Below, piece by piece: positions 42,549 to 53,385 of a stretch of 64,000 nt of DNA. The notes under the pieces were generated by a model. The model was given only the letters and a program-made list of their open reading frames with translations. It did not search any database and was not told the origin of the DNA. This DNA comes from Ochotona curzoniae (Eukaryota > Chordata > Mammalia > Lagomorpha > Ochotonidae). Numbering within the stretch: the first letter of the stretch is position 1; each line of letters starts with the position of its first letter. The DNA is taken from contig NW_024464918.1 in NCBI RefSeq assembly GCF_017591425.1, forward strand, positions 25,262,001 through 25,326,000. The letters run 5' to 3'. The position numbers and the translations under genes are program-made.

Positions 42549-42858
42549 GGGCCCAGCACGGTAGCCTAGCAGCTAAATCCTCACCTTGCATGCACTGGGA
42601 TCCTGTGTGGGTCATGGTTCTAATCCCAGCAGCCCCACTTCCCATCCAGCTCCCTCCTTGTGGCCTGAGAAAGCAGTCAAGGATGGCCCAAACCCTAGGG
42701 ACCCTGCACCCGTGTGGGAGACCCAGAAGAAGCTCCAGGCTCCTGGTTTCAGATCGGCTAAACTCTGACCATTTCAGTCACTTGGGCAGTGAATCACCAA
42801 ATGGAAGATCTTTCTCTCTGTATATCTGGTTTTCCAATAAAAAAATCTTAAATAAATC
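42549..42858 (+). mobile_element. CSINE, young-type, directly downstream of another CSINE
   Basis: Head GGGCCCAGCACGGTAGCCTA, 'CATGGTTCTAATCCCAGCAGCC', 'GACCCTGCACCCGTGTGGGAGACCC', tail CCAATAAAAAAATCTTAAATAAATC. It inserted next to the tail of the 42140-42545 copy. A TA/TG-rich simple repeat (42860-42905) extends its tail. Confidence 0.93.
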
Positions 42859-42905
42859 TAAATATAAATACATATATATATGTATATGTGTGTATATATA
42901 TATAT

Positions 42906-45654
42906 GCTACACTAACAACCAGAGCCCCAAGAATAAGGTCAAATAAGGGGCCCCCGCCTGTGCCCCGTGGCTTCAATAAACTTTCCTTTGGCTGACCTGA
43001 GCAGCAACTAGTATATCCTCTCGGCTGAAAAAACTCTATTAGATGCTGATGATGAACAAATAAGATTAGGCCTAAGAGTGGTTGGAAGGAGAATAGGGTT
43101 GAAAGAAAAGGAAGGGGCGAGAGAGAGGTTGTGAACAAAGACGGGAGGGAAGGAGGAAGGATAAAGAGAGGTGCTATTAAAAACATAATGTGGCCAAGTT
43201 AAGAAACGTAGGTAAAGACACAGTTGTTGGGTAGACAGAGGAATAAAAATGATGGATTGAACTAGATTAGTCACTCCTGGAGTATCAAAAAGATCCTCAC
43301 TCCCTGTGAAGCTGTGCTGTCAGACCCAGACCCTGAGCAACAGAATCGAAGGTCAGCGTTCATGTTCATTTTGTTGAAGTAAAGTAACTCTTTTGCAAGT
43401 AAAATGTAAAACTCTAAGAAGTTCAGTACACGGTGATTTAGAGGAAAAAAAAAAAAACTGTTTTTAAAACTCCAAGAAGGAGAATGGTGTTCTAACTGTT
43501 TTGTTCTGACAAGATAATGAGATGGGATAAATGATAGCACAAAGATGAAGATTCTGTTTGTCTTAAGTTCAGTACTTTGAAAACAGATTCTGTATGTATG
43601 CATGCTTCGTCTCTTTCCATAGCAGCTTTTGAAAATACATAGCATAGGAAAGGAGGAAACGCTGAAAGGGTCACAGTGAAAAGAAGATATTGGTAAAAAA
43701 AAAAAAAAGTCAAGCAAGCCAGCCAGGAACAAAAATGATACACCTTCACTCCCATCTCTGTCCCCCAAAAAGAATAAAGTACAAATACTAAGCTCTGGTA
43801 AAGTCACTATAGATTATAAATTGGGCTTTGAGCTTTCTACCAACCAAAATCAAGAAACAAATATGATCATTAGTAAAAGCCAGCAATTTCTAAAAGTTTT
43901 AGGTAAAACAACAGTTTTATGGACACTAACAGTAAAATCTAAAGAAACAATGTCCTTTGGAGCCACATAATAAAGATCTCAACAACATTTCTTTCAACAA
44001 ATACAACAGCAAGCTTCTTATCTCATTTTTCTCTTACTTAAATGAGCTGTAACGCTTGTCTACTTCTTAAGCAAAACATTATGGTAACTTCAATGTCTTA
44101 TTAAATTTTCTTAGCACAAATGCAAATGTATTATAAACTGATCCTTGCCACCAGGGTAACAACTTCACTTGTTGCTTTGTACCCACCAGTTATTCAAATA
44201 GAAAAGCAACTAATTTCTTCACCTAATTTCACCAGATATTTTGTATAAAGCAGTGACATACTTTGCAGCAACTGACATTTAACGCTGTCTTAAGCAAGCT
44301 TTCTGGAAACAAATCCATTGGAAAGATTCTCTTGTCATTAGAATTCAGTGTGACTGGATGCACTAGGTGAAAACCTTGATTGGAGCTGATGAGGTCAAGG
44401 TCACTGGTTCTGCTGTGAGTGTTCAACCGCCTGCAGTCCAGATGTCTTGAGCTGAAGAAGTTCTGGAGACCACCACCATTAATGCCAATTTGACCATGTA
44501 ATACATCTCTTACTTACTCAACTGTTGCATATGTGATTAAAACTAAACTTACTTACAATCTAAATGCATGTGTAGAATGGTAATGAGGGCCTCATACTAA
44601 TTTCAGGATCATGTTGTAGAGGAAACAAAAGGTATGTTAACATTTTTATTTATCTTCAAATTAACTATAAATTGTGCATCCTTGTATAGATCCTCCTTAG
44701 GCAAATGAGGACGTCTCAGTTATTAAAATGAACGTCCACATCAAAATGAAAATTTTTTTTCTTGGTACCTGCTTGTTGACAGAATTACAATCAATGACAA
44801 AATTTCCCTGGAAGCCCAGTTTTTAGTATCCTTCCTCAGGTGGTCAGAGTTTATGTAAGAATGCTCTCAAGCCTTACAAAGGTCCCTTGTCCTTCTTACT
44901 AACCCTCCTCACCCTCTTTTTTTTTTTTTTTTTTTTTTTTTGTAGCACTACACATTTGAGTGTAGCTAATCACTTTCACTTCTGCTGGGGAAATTACAAC
45001 ACACTTCTTTAAATGGTAGAGGGAAAAAGCAGCTTAGCTCTTCTGATAGTCAGTCACTGGACTTCGGAGCATCAGTCGTCTGTCAAGACGAGCAGGACTA
45101 TAAAATGTTCACTTGTACATGAGAAGCCACTAGGTCGCAAAAGGGAAAGGAGCAGAAGTTGTCCAAAAGGGACTAGGAAGAGAAAAAGGAAAGTGATAAA
45201 GATGGGGGTGGAGAAAATTAGAGTGAATATTCATACATTTTTACATTCTGCAGATCCTCATTGAGCATGATAAAATATCTGGCACTAACCTTACAAGTTG
45301 ACTTCCATTAGGATCTGACTCAGGGAATACCTGCTGAATCATTAGCTTGCAGCTACACCAGGAAATTCGCCAAAATTAGGAGAGTCATGGCATTAGGGTC
45401 TCTGAAAAATAGGTATGCCCAAGAGTCAGGATCCTCTGATCTTCTCCTGTGAAAGTCTCTGCTCTGTCTTCAAAGCACAAAGCACACCAACGGTAGCTGT
45501 TTGTTCATTCAGCATTGTGCAGTTGGCTTCTTCAGGGAAAAAAAGTCTGCGTCACGTCTAAGTCCGATCTTGTTCTCTTGTTGCTTTCCACGTGGTTAGC
45601 CCAGAAAAGGGGCTGGCTCTGTGACGATCACTGTAGCGGCAGGTGCAGCGTGGG
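42906..45654. other. 2.7 kb single-copy DNA with homopolymer runs
   Basis: Among the longest stretches without recognised repeats. A-runs lie at about 43446-43458 and 43697-43709, and a 25-T run at 44917-44941. The 178-codon minus frame at 43271-43807 owes its length partly to these A-runs (poly-Phe) and shows no domain. No paired splice signals were found. Confidence 0.45.
44917..44941 (+). repeat. T25 homopolymer
   Basis: Uninterrupted T run. On the minus strand it would be an A tail, but the preceding minus-strand sequence matches no family I know. Confidence 0.95.
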
Positions 45655-45930
45655 TCTGACAGATACCAACTTTGATAAGCACTCCATGAATGCCTACTTT
45701 ATACAAGAGTGGAGAGGGAGAAACTGCAGCTCCTGCCCTCCTGGGGCTTTGGTTGTATCCCACGAATGCGATTTTCCTCTCCTTGAAGAGCAAAGACGAC
45801 TTCCCAGAGTCTCTTGTATTCACCTATCTGGCAAGGAAGGTAGGTAGCATTTTGGTTCCCATTCTACAGCTGGGTAAAAGAAATTCTCATGAAGTGACTG
45901 ACAGAAGGTCAGACAGAGGTCAGAGCATCA
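45655..45930 (-). repeat. L2 or MIR remnant
   Basis: 'GATAAGCACTCCATGAATGCCTACTTTATACAAG', 'CTGCCCTCCTGGGGCTTTGG' and 'TTCCCATTCTACAGCTGGGTAAAAGAAATTCTC' follow the complement of the L2/MIR 3' region. The family is uncertain. Confidence 0.45.
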
Positions 45931-46043
45931 GACAAGGAAAAGATTGCAGATTGCTGTTGTGTGCTGGGTACTTTAAACTGCAAAGGAGGAAAACATTTTT
46001 TCAGGCTTACGTAAAAAGAAGTGTGTCACTGTGAGTTTCTTGG

Positions 46044-46760
46044 TTTCATGTATTCAGCAAGTGTGTGCCAGCCGCTATTCTAGGCAATGAGGATGGAGCA
46101 GTGAACAAAGCCTGGGAGCTAACATCTCGAGGAGATCCAGACAATGTGTTTTCTTTTTTTAAAATATGAAATGTATTTGGTGAAAAGAGCTGTGAAGAAA
46201 ATGAAAACATAGTGGAGGAATAGAGTAAAAGGAGGGGACTGTTCTCGTGACATGTGAGTAGAAGTCCAGATAACACATAGGAGCAAGGTCTGTGGCCCTG
46301 TGGGGGACTCCAAGGAGGGAGTAAGGAGCACCCCATGGCCCCATGGCCCCACGGCCCCATGGCAGGAAGGCGCTTGGCAAAGTGTGAGGAGTAGTGAATG
46401 ACTAAAGCAAAGAGACTGGGCAGCCATGGAGTGCAGTGGCCAGCGAGGCAGCCAGGAGCCCGGATGTCAACTTTGGCTTTGAACCTAGTGAGGCAGGGAG
46501 CTGTTTGTAGAAACAAAGGACTGCCATGCCCTGGCGTCAGTTTGAATGGGATCTCTGAGATTGGGTGCAATGGAGTAAATGCAACAGCAAGGGGACAGTC
46601 AGAAAGGTTTTTGCAATCTTCTGAATGAGCCTTGGAAGCCTGGCAGGGGTAGTGGTGGAGGTGCTGCAAGGGGCCAAGACAGCATTTATTTTGAATGTAA
46701 AATCACTGGGATTTGCTGAAGGGTGGATGTAAGGGTTTAGAGAAGTAAAAAGGCTTACTA
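46044..46760 (-). repeat. L2 LINE, decayed; contains the window's longest open frame
   Basis: 'TTCATGTATTCAGCAAGTGTGTGCCAGCCGCTATTCTAGGCAATGAGGATGGAGCAGTGAACAAAGCC' is the complement of the L2 3' end. 'CTTTGGCTTTGAACCTAGTGAGG', 'GGTTTTTGCAATCTTCTGAATG' and 'GGGATTTGCTGAAGGGTGGATGTAAGG' continue it. The 207-codon minus frame (46046-46669) runs through this non-coding part of L2 and through a GGCCCCAT tandem repeat, so it is not a gene. Confidence 0.7.
46331..46362 (+). repeat. Tandem CCCCATGG octamer, about 4 units
   Basis: CCCCATGG/CCCCACGG repeated four times inside the L2 remnant. Confidence 0.9.
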
Positions 46761-47289
46761 ATCAGATCATTGAAGTGATCTTTAAGTCTCTTGCAGCTTA
46801 TTATTTACTATTTCAGGATACCCGTGAGGGCCAAGGAAAACAGCCTCATCTTGGGCACCCTGCCTTAGCTTGTCCTGTACAAAATGACTTACATTTAGCA
46901 CCAGTTCTGCCAGTAACCAGCTCAGGCAGAAGAGTGGCAATCCCTCACCCTTAGAGCCCCAGCTATGAACAACGATTCTGCCTGCCTCAAAAATGATGTA
47001 TTGAATTTTGGGCTGCATGGGTGTGGGTGTTACAGTAATATCTTCTACGCCAGAGTTTATGAGTGACGTTTATGAGTCAATTCAGCTGCTTTTGGGTATA
47101 TCATTAGTAGATTCCAGGAAGCTCCTCTCATCCCCTCTGCTTGAGTCTGCTTGAGACCTGACACAGTGAAAGAATTTCACAGTTCGCCTCACTCCTTTCT
47201 GCTCAGGCTTTGCAAACCCCAGACATACACCCTTCTCTAAAACAGCAGCTTGGTTGAGCTGTCATCAGTCATTAGTCATTGTGGGTGAA
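46761..47289. other. Single-copy stretch, nothing recognised
   Basis: No feature seen. Confidence 0.4.
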
Positions 47290-47352
47290 CACACACACGT
47301 ATGTGTGTATGTGTGTGTGTGTATATATATATCTATGTTATACATACATATG
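47290..47352 (+). repeat. Compound (AC)/(TG)/(TA) microsatellite
   Basis: ACACACACGTATGTGTGTAT followed by TG and TA runs. Confidence 0.92.
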
Positions 47353-48911
47353 TTTATCTATCAGCTCACTTTGCTACCATCCTAGCCAACTGAAGCATGA
47401 ATAAGAGAAAGAGAACGATGAACTGAGGACACAAAATGCAACTGTCAGCGAGTGACTCAAGAAGCCGTGGACAGATGAAGAGGGCCCCCTGGGGGAACCC
47501 CCAACCGTAAACCATCTGCATCCCTGTGTCTCACGCTAGCCAGATTGGTCCAGAGTCACAGTGTGTTTCTCACACCTGATAAAAAGGAAGTTCTCAAAGG
47601 GCAGCTCCTTGAAACCATTAGAGCCAGTAGCCACCGAAGTCAGATGCTTTAGAAAAACCACCCCATTCATGCAGAGTCACGTGCTTTCTGAACTCCTTTG
47701 GCTTGCCGTGTTTAAACAAAATCATCCCAAGCTCCTCTCACGCCGGACCAGTTGTGTGTGTCCCTGCCTCACTTCATTCAGCCTTTGAAAAGAATCCCTT
47801 TCCTTAAATATTGTCAGCAACACCCAGAGGGTCTACGCATGGCTGGGAAATCTCTGCTTAGAGTCCCCCACAGTGTTAGCAATCTGTGAACCAGGCTTCC
47901 ACAAAAATGCAGTTCAAGGTGGAAATCTGTCTCCATCTCCTTTATCACCATAGACACTGCCACCTGGAAGACCTGCGAGGCCAAGTGCCAGTGAATGTGG
48001 AACACCTGCACACTACTTAAGCCAAACACTCATGTCACCTCCTGCTCAGCAGAGCAGATAGAAATATCTGTGGCAACATTCAGCTAGTGTCCCAGAGTAA
48101 CTGTACCCAATCTCAGGTGACCAAGTATGGTCAGCCAAGCAGAGACAATTTTACCCTGACTGTGGCCACTTGACTCATGCAACACTCCCCCCCCCCCACA
48201 TCTACCAAGGTGGAAACTACTCCTGCCATCACCACCTCGGAGAGAGCCACCTCTGCACCCAAGCCAGCATACCTGTGGGGCACTGACAGGATTTTATAGC
48301 TAAAGTCATTGCTGTGATCCCCTCAGCTCAAGGCTCCATTACAGAGTAGTCCAAACCCAACATCTAAATGCCTTTACAATTACTGTTCTCCTCAATGACC
48401 CCACTACATTTTCTCCAAGACTACACAGGTGTCCCAGAGTAGCTGGGTCCTACTGCGAGACTCCTTATCAGGCACCACAGACACCAGTCTTTATTAGGAT
48501 TGCAGTTCCAGTCTAGGTCTACTCTGGAGGCAGTGGTTCCTCCCGTGTCTGTGCTAAGCTGGAGAAAACCCATTTCTCAGTTACAAGTTTGCAGTGCATG
48601 GTCTGATAGGATTTCAGTCTTCTGTCTTAGGTTCCAAGGCCCTGTTGAGAATCAGGAGATATAAATCAATGCACTGGAGAGGCAAATGGCCCAAGCTGCC
48701 ACAGCTACTACCCAGTCCTGGCACCATGCCTGAGCTTTTTCCCGCCCCCCCCATCCAGAAAGGGACTCACAGTACAATCACAAGGACATCCAAACCTTCT
48801 CCTCTCTTTTCCCCACATCTCTACCCAAGTACCATCTACAACTGATTGAATTCAAGCAACATTAGATTGAGGCCGATGGTTAACTGGGAGTTCCTAAGTG
48901 GAAATCAAAAT
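47353..48911. other. 1.5 kb GC-balanced block without recognised origin
   Basis: Richer in C and A than its surroundings. C-runs lie at about 48187-48198 and 48741-48750. The phrase GTGTCCCAGAGTA(A/G)CTG occurs twice (near 48086 and 48430), about 340 bp apart, in otherwise dissimilar context. No open frame of note. It could be a lineage-specific LTR or 5' part of a LINE that I do not know, or unique DNA. Confidence 0.35.
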
Positions 48912-49236
48912 TACAGCCATGAGCTGCATAATGATGATTCTTTGCACATATGACAATGACTCCATGAGATTATAACAGATCTGAGAAATTCCTGATGCCT
49001 AGTGGCTCTGTATTGTCCTCACACAATGCATTACTCACATGTTTGTGGTAATGCTAATGCAAAGAAACCTACTACACTGCCAATCATATACAAGGATAGC
49101 ACACATAACTTATATGTAGTACACAACACTTGATAACAATACAAATGACTGTGTCCACTGGTTTACGTATTTACCGTGTTATACTTCTTAATCATTAATT
49201 TACAGTGTATTCCTTCTACCTATTAAAAAAAAGCAA
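48912..49236 (+). repeat. Tigger-like (Tc1/mariner) DNA transposon fragment
   Basis: 'GCCATGAGCTGCATAATGATGATTC', 'CATGAGATTATAACAGATCTGAGAAATTCCTGATGCCTAGTGGC', 'CAATGCATTACTCACATGTTTGTGGTAATGCTAATG', 'GTACACAACACTTGATAACAATACAAATGACTG' and 'GTGTATTCCTTCTACCTATTAAAAAAAAG' run collinear with an ancient human-shared DNA transposon that I recall as a Tigger relative. The transposase region is not included. Confidence 0.75.
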
Positions 49237-49237
49237 A

Positions 49238-49445
49238 GTGGGACAAGCATTTAACACAGCGGTAGAGATGCCACTTGGGACACCCTTATCCCATACACAG
49301 TGCCTGGGTTTGAGTCCCAGTTCAGCTTCAGAGTCCAGTTTCCTGCTAATGTGCACAGTTAAGGACAGCAGGTGATGGCACAGGCACTTGGGAGGCCTGT
49401 CCTGCCTTCATCCTGGTCCAGCCCTGAATGTAGCATGGTGATTAA
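49238..49445 (+). repeat. CSINE, older, 3' end missing
   Basis: 'GGGACAAGCATTTAACACAGCGGTAGAGATGCCACTTGGGACACCCTTATCCCATAC', 'GGGTTTGAGTCCCAG', 'TTTCCTGCTAATGTGCACAGTTAAGGACAGCAGGTGATGGCAC'. It cuts off the Tigger-like fragment. Confidence 0.88.
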
Positions 49446-49569
49446 GAGACCCATCCCTGTGCCCTCAAAGTTAGGTGTGTTTGCAGTGGTTGATCCTTGC
49501 TGAGGAGGCACAGTATGAAGGGCAGGGGTCCAGCATCTTTCTCTGGATAACAGAGGTCTCTACCTGTGT

Positions 49570-49895
49570 GAGCTGCCACACAAAAAGGCCATAGCCTGGC
49601 TATACATAATTGGATTTATTTATCACCCACAGCCGCTGGAGGCTACAAAATCCAAGGCCAAGGCTGCTGGCAGCTCAGGTGTCCGGGAGGTCCTGCTTCC
49701 TGTTTCATAGCCAGCTATCTTCTCGCTATGCCCTCGGTGACAAGAGGACAGGGAGAGCGGCTCTGGGTCTCCTTCCCAAGGGCACTAATCCCACCCACGA
49801 GGACACCGCCTTTCAGGTTGGATCACCTCCTAGTACCATCTCACAGGAGTTAGGATCCCAGCCTCTGGATTCTGGGAGACACCCATAGCCCTGAG
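49570..49895 (-). repeat. MaLR-like solo LTR (copy 1)
   Basis: Complement of an ancient ERVL-MaLR-type LTR: 'GGATTTATTTATCACCCACAGCCGCTGGAGGCTACAAAATCCAAGGCCAAGG', 'TATCTTCTCGCTATGCCCTC', 'GGGCACTAATCCCACCCACGAGGACACCGCC', 'GATCACCTCCTAGTACCATCTCACAGGAGTTAGGATCCCAGCC'. No internal retroviral gene is attached. Confidence 0.78.
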
Positions 49896-49979
49896 GTGCT
49901 GCTTAGCATAAAGTAATACAAAAACACTAAATTCTAGAATATGACCTAAAAGTTAATATTATTCTGTGTCTGCGTATGT

Positions 49980-50300
49980 ATTCATATATATACATATACA
50001 CAAATTTGTACACTTTTATACTGGATATTTTCCCATATTGTTAGAAAATCATGATGATTTTTTAAGACAGTGCTCTCTTATGAATGGAATATAATTAATG
50101 TAGCTTTTCTATTGGTTAATAATCAAGTAGCTTCCAATTGTTATTATCATCACTTCTCTTTAGGACATATTCTTAGGTCTGGAATATCTCATAATGGATA
50201 CACAGTCACACACATAAGAAATTTAGAAGGTCATGGAAAATACGTATTATGGAAAAACTGTGCATGGGTTTCAAATTTCTCACAGCAATATAAACCTACC
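49980..50300 (-). repeat. Possible L1ME fragment (antisense on the + strand)
   Basis: 'CTTCCAATTGTTATTATCATCACTTCTCTTTAGGACATATTCTTAGGTCTGGAATATCTCATAATGG' resembles the old L1 3' antisense pattern. Highly diverged. Confidence 0.4.
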
Positions 50301-50554
50301 CTTTAACTGCATATTTCTAGAAACTTTTTGAAGCTGATGTGTACGTGTGTGTGCATGCACACACAGGTGTTTGGCATTAGTATGGCTTGAATGTGTGATG
50401 TAACCAAAGCCCACCCGGGGAGTTTGTCTGGCTTGGCACCCACCGTGTTCCAAGTGCAGAGCTGTCCTGTAGCTCTCATGGTCCCACTGTAGCTCTTGTT
50501 TGTGAGAGGAGGCAACCTGGGGCTCACTTCCTAATAGTCTTTGCCTTAAAATGG

Positions 50555-50660
50555 CTACTTACCCTTGCCAAGCCGCTGAACCTTTTCATGTCTGGGTTAT
50601 TCGTCTGAAAAATGAGGAAGCACTCACCTAGTTTGTAAAATCTTCAAAACTGTATGAAGA
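50555..50660 (+). repeat. MIR SINE fragment
   Basis: 'CTTACCCTTGCCAAGCCGCTGAACCTTTTCATGTCTGGGTTATTCGTCTGAAAAATGAGGAAGCACTCACCTAG' follows the MIR core. Confidence 0.7.
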
Positions 50661-50689
50661 CAGTGTGGCTGTGCAGCTACCACATTGGT

Positions 50690-50930
50690 GGTAGCTACTA
50701 ATTGGTGCTCTGGTGTTAGGCTTCTGACTTGAGCCCCTGGGTCTGCCTTTTATTCCCTGGTATGATAGATCTAGGGTAAGTTGTTTACTTTCTCTTTTCC
50801 TTAGCTTCCTCATCTGTAACAGGGATAGCAGAAGCACTTACCTCATAGGTGAGAATTAGTTAAGGTGGTGCTACATAGGACGAATGTGTGCTAGCTAGTT
50901 ACTATTATTGTCATTGTTATTCAGCTGTGA
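50690..50930 (+). repeat. MIR SINE, nearly complete
   Basis: 'TTGGTGCTCTGGTGTTAGGCTTCTGACTTGAGCCCCTGGGTCTGCC', 'TAGGGTAAGTTGTTTACTTTCTCTTTTCCTTAGCTTCCTCATCTGTAACAGGGATAGCAG', 'TACCTCATAGGTGAGAATTAGTTAAGG', 'GTTACTATTATTGTCATTGTTATT'. Order and length match MIR. Confidence 0.88.
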
Positions 50931-52084
50931 ATTTAGATGGTGTGAAATGGTTGAGAAGTAGCTGAATCCTTGTTGAATGTTCTTAAAGCTCTTACAGTAT
51001 AAGTATGTCTCTACCATGTCATTGCAACTTTAATCAAAATACCAAAATAGTTTTCATCAGAATGTCAAAAATGTCAAGCCAAGTTAGCAGAGTCAGAGTT
51101 TTGCAAAGTCTGAGCCCGTAGTCCAGTTCAGCAGTGTGTGCTCCAGGGACCTCTGTCGGAAAGCAGGCTGCCAGGCAGAGTAATAAGAGCAAGAAAAGGT
51201 CTCAGCCCCACCCCACCCCACCTCCAGATACATACACATGGCTTTGCTTTAACAGCAGAAATTGTTCACTGATAAACCATTCCTTCTTTCTGGGCCCATA
51301 AGCAGACATCCTTCACCAGGTTCAGGCAGTTAAGTGTTATAATATAGTTGCATCATGGGCTCTATAATACCTGGTTTAACCACCAGACTCTATTTTGCAA
51401 TTTGAAGCCAACCATGGATAACCCTGACACCCATGCATGCACCCATAAAACCCTACAAGCCTGGGTGGTAGTGGGGCAAGCCTTGACTACAAGCAGCAAG
51501 TCACAAGGCAGAATCCTATAACATGGCTAGAAAAGCAGAAGAGAGCCAAGTGGGAAGGGCCTTGTGCACCTGAGCATAAAGCGGGAGTTGTCCCAACAGC
51601 AGAGGGAGGGTTAGAAGGGTTCCATAAAGCAGTGTGGCTTGTCTCTACAAGCCTCGTGCTCAGAAATCAGTATTTCAGCTTTTCCTCACCCTGGAACCAC
51701 TGATGCATCTTCTAACTTCCACTAGGACGTCTCCTCCTTGGGAAACTCAAAGCAAACTCCTGACAGAGACAGTTTCATCAGGGATGAGGTAACAGGTAGA
51801 TCTCAAGGGCCTTCCCTAAGTGTCATTCTAACTTTGATGAATTTGCCAAAGCCTTGGTGTGGCTGTAGCCATCAGAAACCCAAATCTGTCAGCTTACTAT
51901 CCTTCTCTTCTTGCACTGGTGATAAGCATATTTAGTCAAAAGCCCAACTTAGTGATTTCCAACAAAATGCCATTGCTCCGTATGAGTAGCCCATTCTATA
52001 CTCATAGGACTTAATGCTAGAACCATACTAACAAGGATCTTAACATGGTCAGCACAGTGGGGAGCAAGCCTAACTGTGAGAAAT
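50931..52084. other. 1.1 kb mostly single-copy DNA
   Basis: A possible MIR head on the + strand at about 51328-51410 ('GTTGCATCATGGGCTCTATAATACCTGG'). Otherwise no feature seen. Confidence 0.4.
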
Positions 52085-52190
52085 TGCTCTACGGATAGAG
52101 TCAGAGGCCACGTGACTTGTAAGATGTCCAGACTAGTAAGTGGTGGAGATGAGAGCTGAATCCTCATCTATGCCCTTAACCTCTACAGCA
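52085..52190 (-). repeat. MIR SINE fragment
   Basis: 'GTGACTTGTAAGATGTCCAGACTAGTAAGTGGTGGAGATGAGAGCTGAATCCTCATCTATGCCCTTAACCTCTAC' is the complement of the MIR 5' half. Confidence 0.75.
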
Positions 52191-53057
52191 AAAGACAAAT
52201 CCTACTAAGAACCCTGTTGTTCAGCAAGTCAATCTGATTGTAGTGTCATCAGGCTGACCTGGTGCAGCCATCTCAGAAGAACCAGTCAGTGCTCAGCTCA
52301 TTCAGTGTCTTGGGTACCACTCAGTCTGTTTCCATACTGATGATGGCTTCTGCTGCTAGATCAGGAGTTCTCAAATCCTGTCATCTCCTAGAAGGCGTGG
52401 GAAAGACCCTGCTGTGATCCATTTCTTCAGTTCTCTTCTCCTTCTTCTTCTTGCCTTATTTGCTATTCTGCTGTCAGTGCATTACAGGTGAATTTCATCA
52501 TTAAACTCTGAGGGAATTCCCTCTGCCCAACCCCCTACCACCATCATGGTCAGGACAGTCCCCAGGATGACTCCTCATTGTCGCACACTATGACTGCTGT
52601 GTACCTCAGAATCTGCATATATTTGCTGTAAGAAAAGGAGCCGTATCTGGGCATGATGTGGTCAGTGAGGACACAGTTTATCCCATTGAGTAATGCAAAT
52701 GCAAGCCACTGCCTTCCTGTGTGAACCCGGGCTCCCCCTCAGGATTCACACACAAAGCTTGCCAGAATGAAGCGGAAGCTCCTTGAGATGAATGTCTCGG
52801 CTTTTGAACTCCTCTCAGAGGGGACAGAAATGAAGGAAAGGATCTCCTTTCCTCAATGCTACGTCCATGGTCTGTATGAACAAATCCCACCTCCACTCCT
52901 GCATGTTCTGACAAGGGTCAAGCAAAGTCAATGTACATCTGAGGAAAGGAGAACAGATACTGTTGATGGACTCTTCACCACGAGCTGCACTGGCAGGTGG
53001 CAAGGGTGCAGCGGCTCCACGCCAGACCCACAGCTGTTGAGAACCCTGCAGGAGCTG
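52191..53057. other. Single-copy stretch holding most of a 143-codon frame
   Basis: The plus frame 52767-53198 starts in unique DNA, but its last third runs into the CSINE at 53058. The unique part (about 97 codons) has no recognised domain and no acceptor of quality at its start. I do not call it a gene. Confidence 0.35.
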
Positions 53058-53372
53058 GGACACCACGTGGGCAGTTGGTGCAGTTGTGAAGACGCCTCTT
53101 GGTGCCCACAAGCCTCTGCAAAGTGCCTGAGTTTGAGTCTCAGCTCAACTTTCAAGTCCAGCTTCTTATTATCATGCATCCCAGGAGACAGGAGATAATG
53201 TCAGGGTACGTCTGAGTCCCTGACATCCTTACGCGAGACCTGAACCGAGTTCCAGGCTCCTAGTTTCAGCCTGGCTCAGCCCTCGCTGCTCTGGGCATTT
53301 GGGAAGTGAGCCAGTAGATGGAAAACCAACCAGTCCTCCTCTCTTCTGTCTCTCAAAAAAAAAATAAAGAAT
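53058..53372 (+). repeat. CSINE, older subfamily
   Basis: 'GGGACACCACGTGGGCAGTTGGTGCAG', 'GAGTTTGAGTCTCAGCTC', 'CATGCATCCCAGGAGACAGGAGATAATG', 'TTTCAGCCTGGCTCAGCCCTCGCTGC' and tail CTCTCAAAAAAAAAATAAAG. Confidence 0.85.
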
Positions 53373-53385
53373 TTCAGTCCACCCA

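Noticed and set aside
42470..42946. 158-codon plus frame
   Set aside because: Runs through CSINE 42549-42858 and its AT-rich tail.
44917..44941. A tail of a minus-strand processed pseudogene
   Set aside because: The adjacent sequence matches no family or mRNA I know and no flanking duplication was found.
46046..46669. Longest open frame (207 codons, minus)
   Set aside because: It lies inside a decayed L2 remnant and an octamer tandem repeat. No domain and no splice or promoter context.
52767..53198. 143-codon plus frame
   Set aside because: The last third is CSINE. The unique part has no domain or acceptor.
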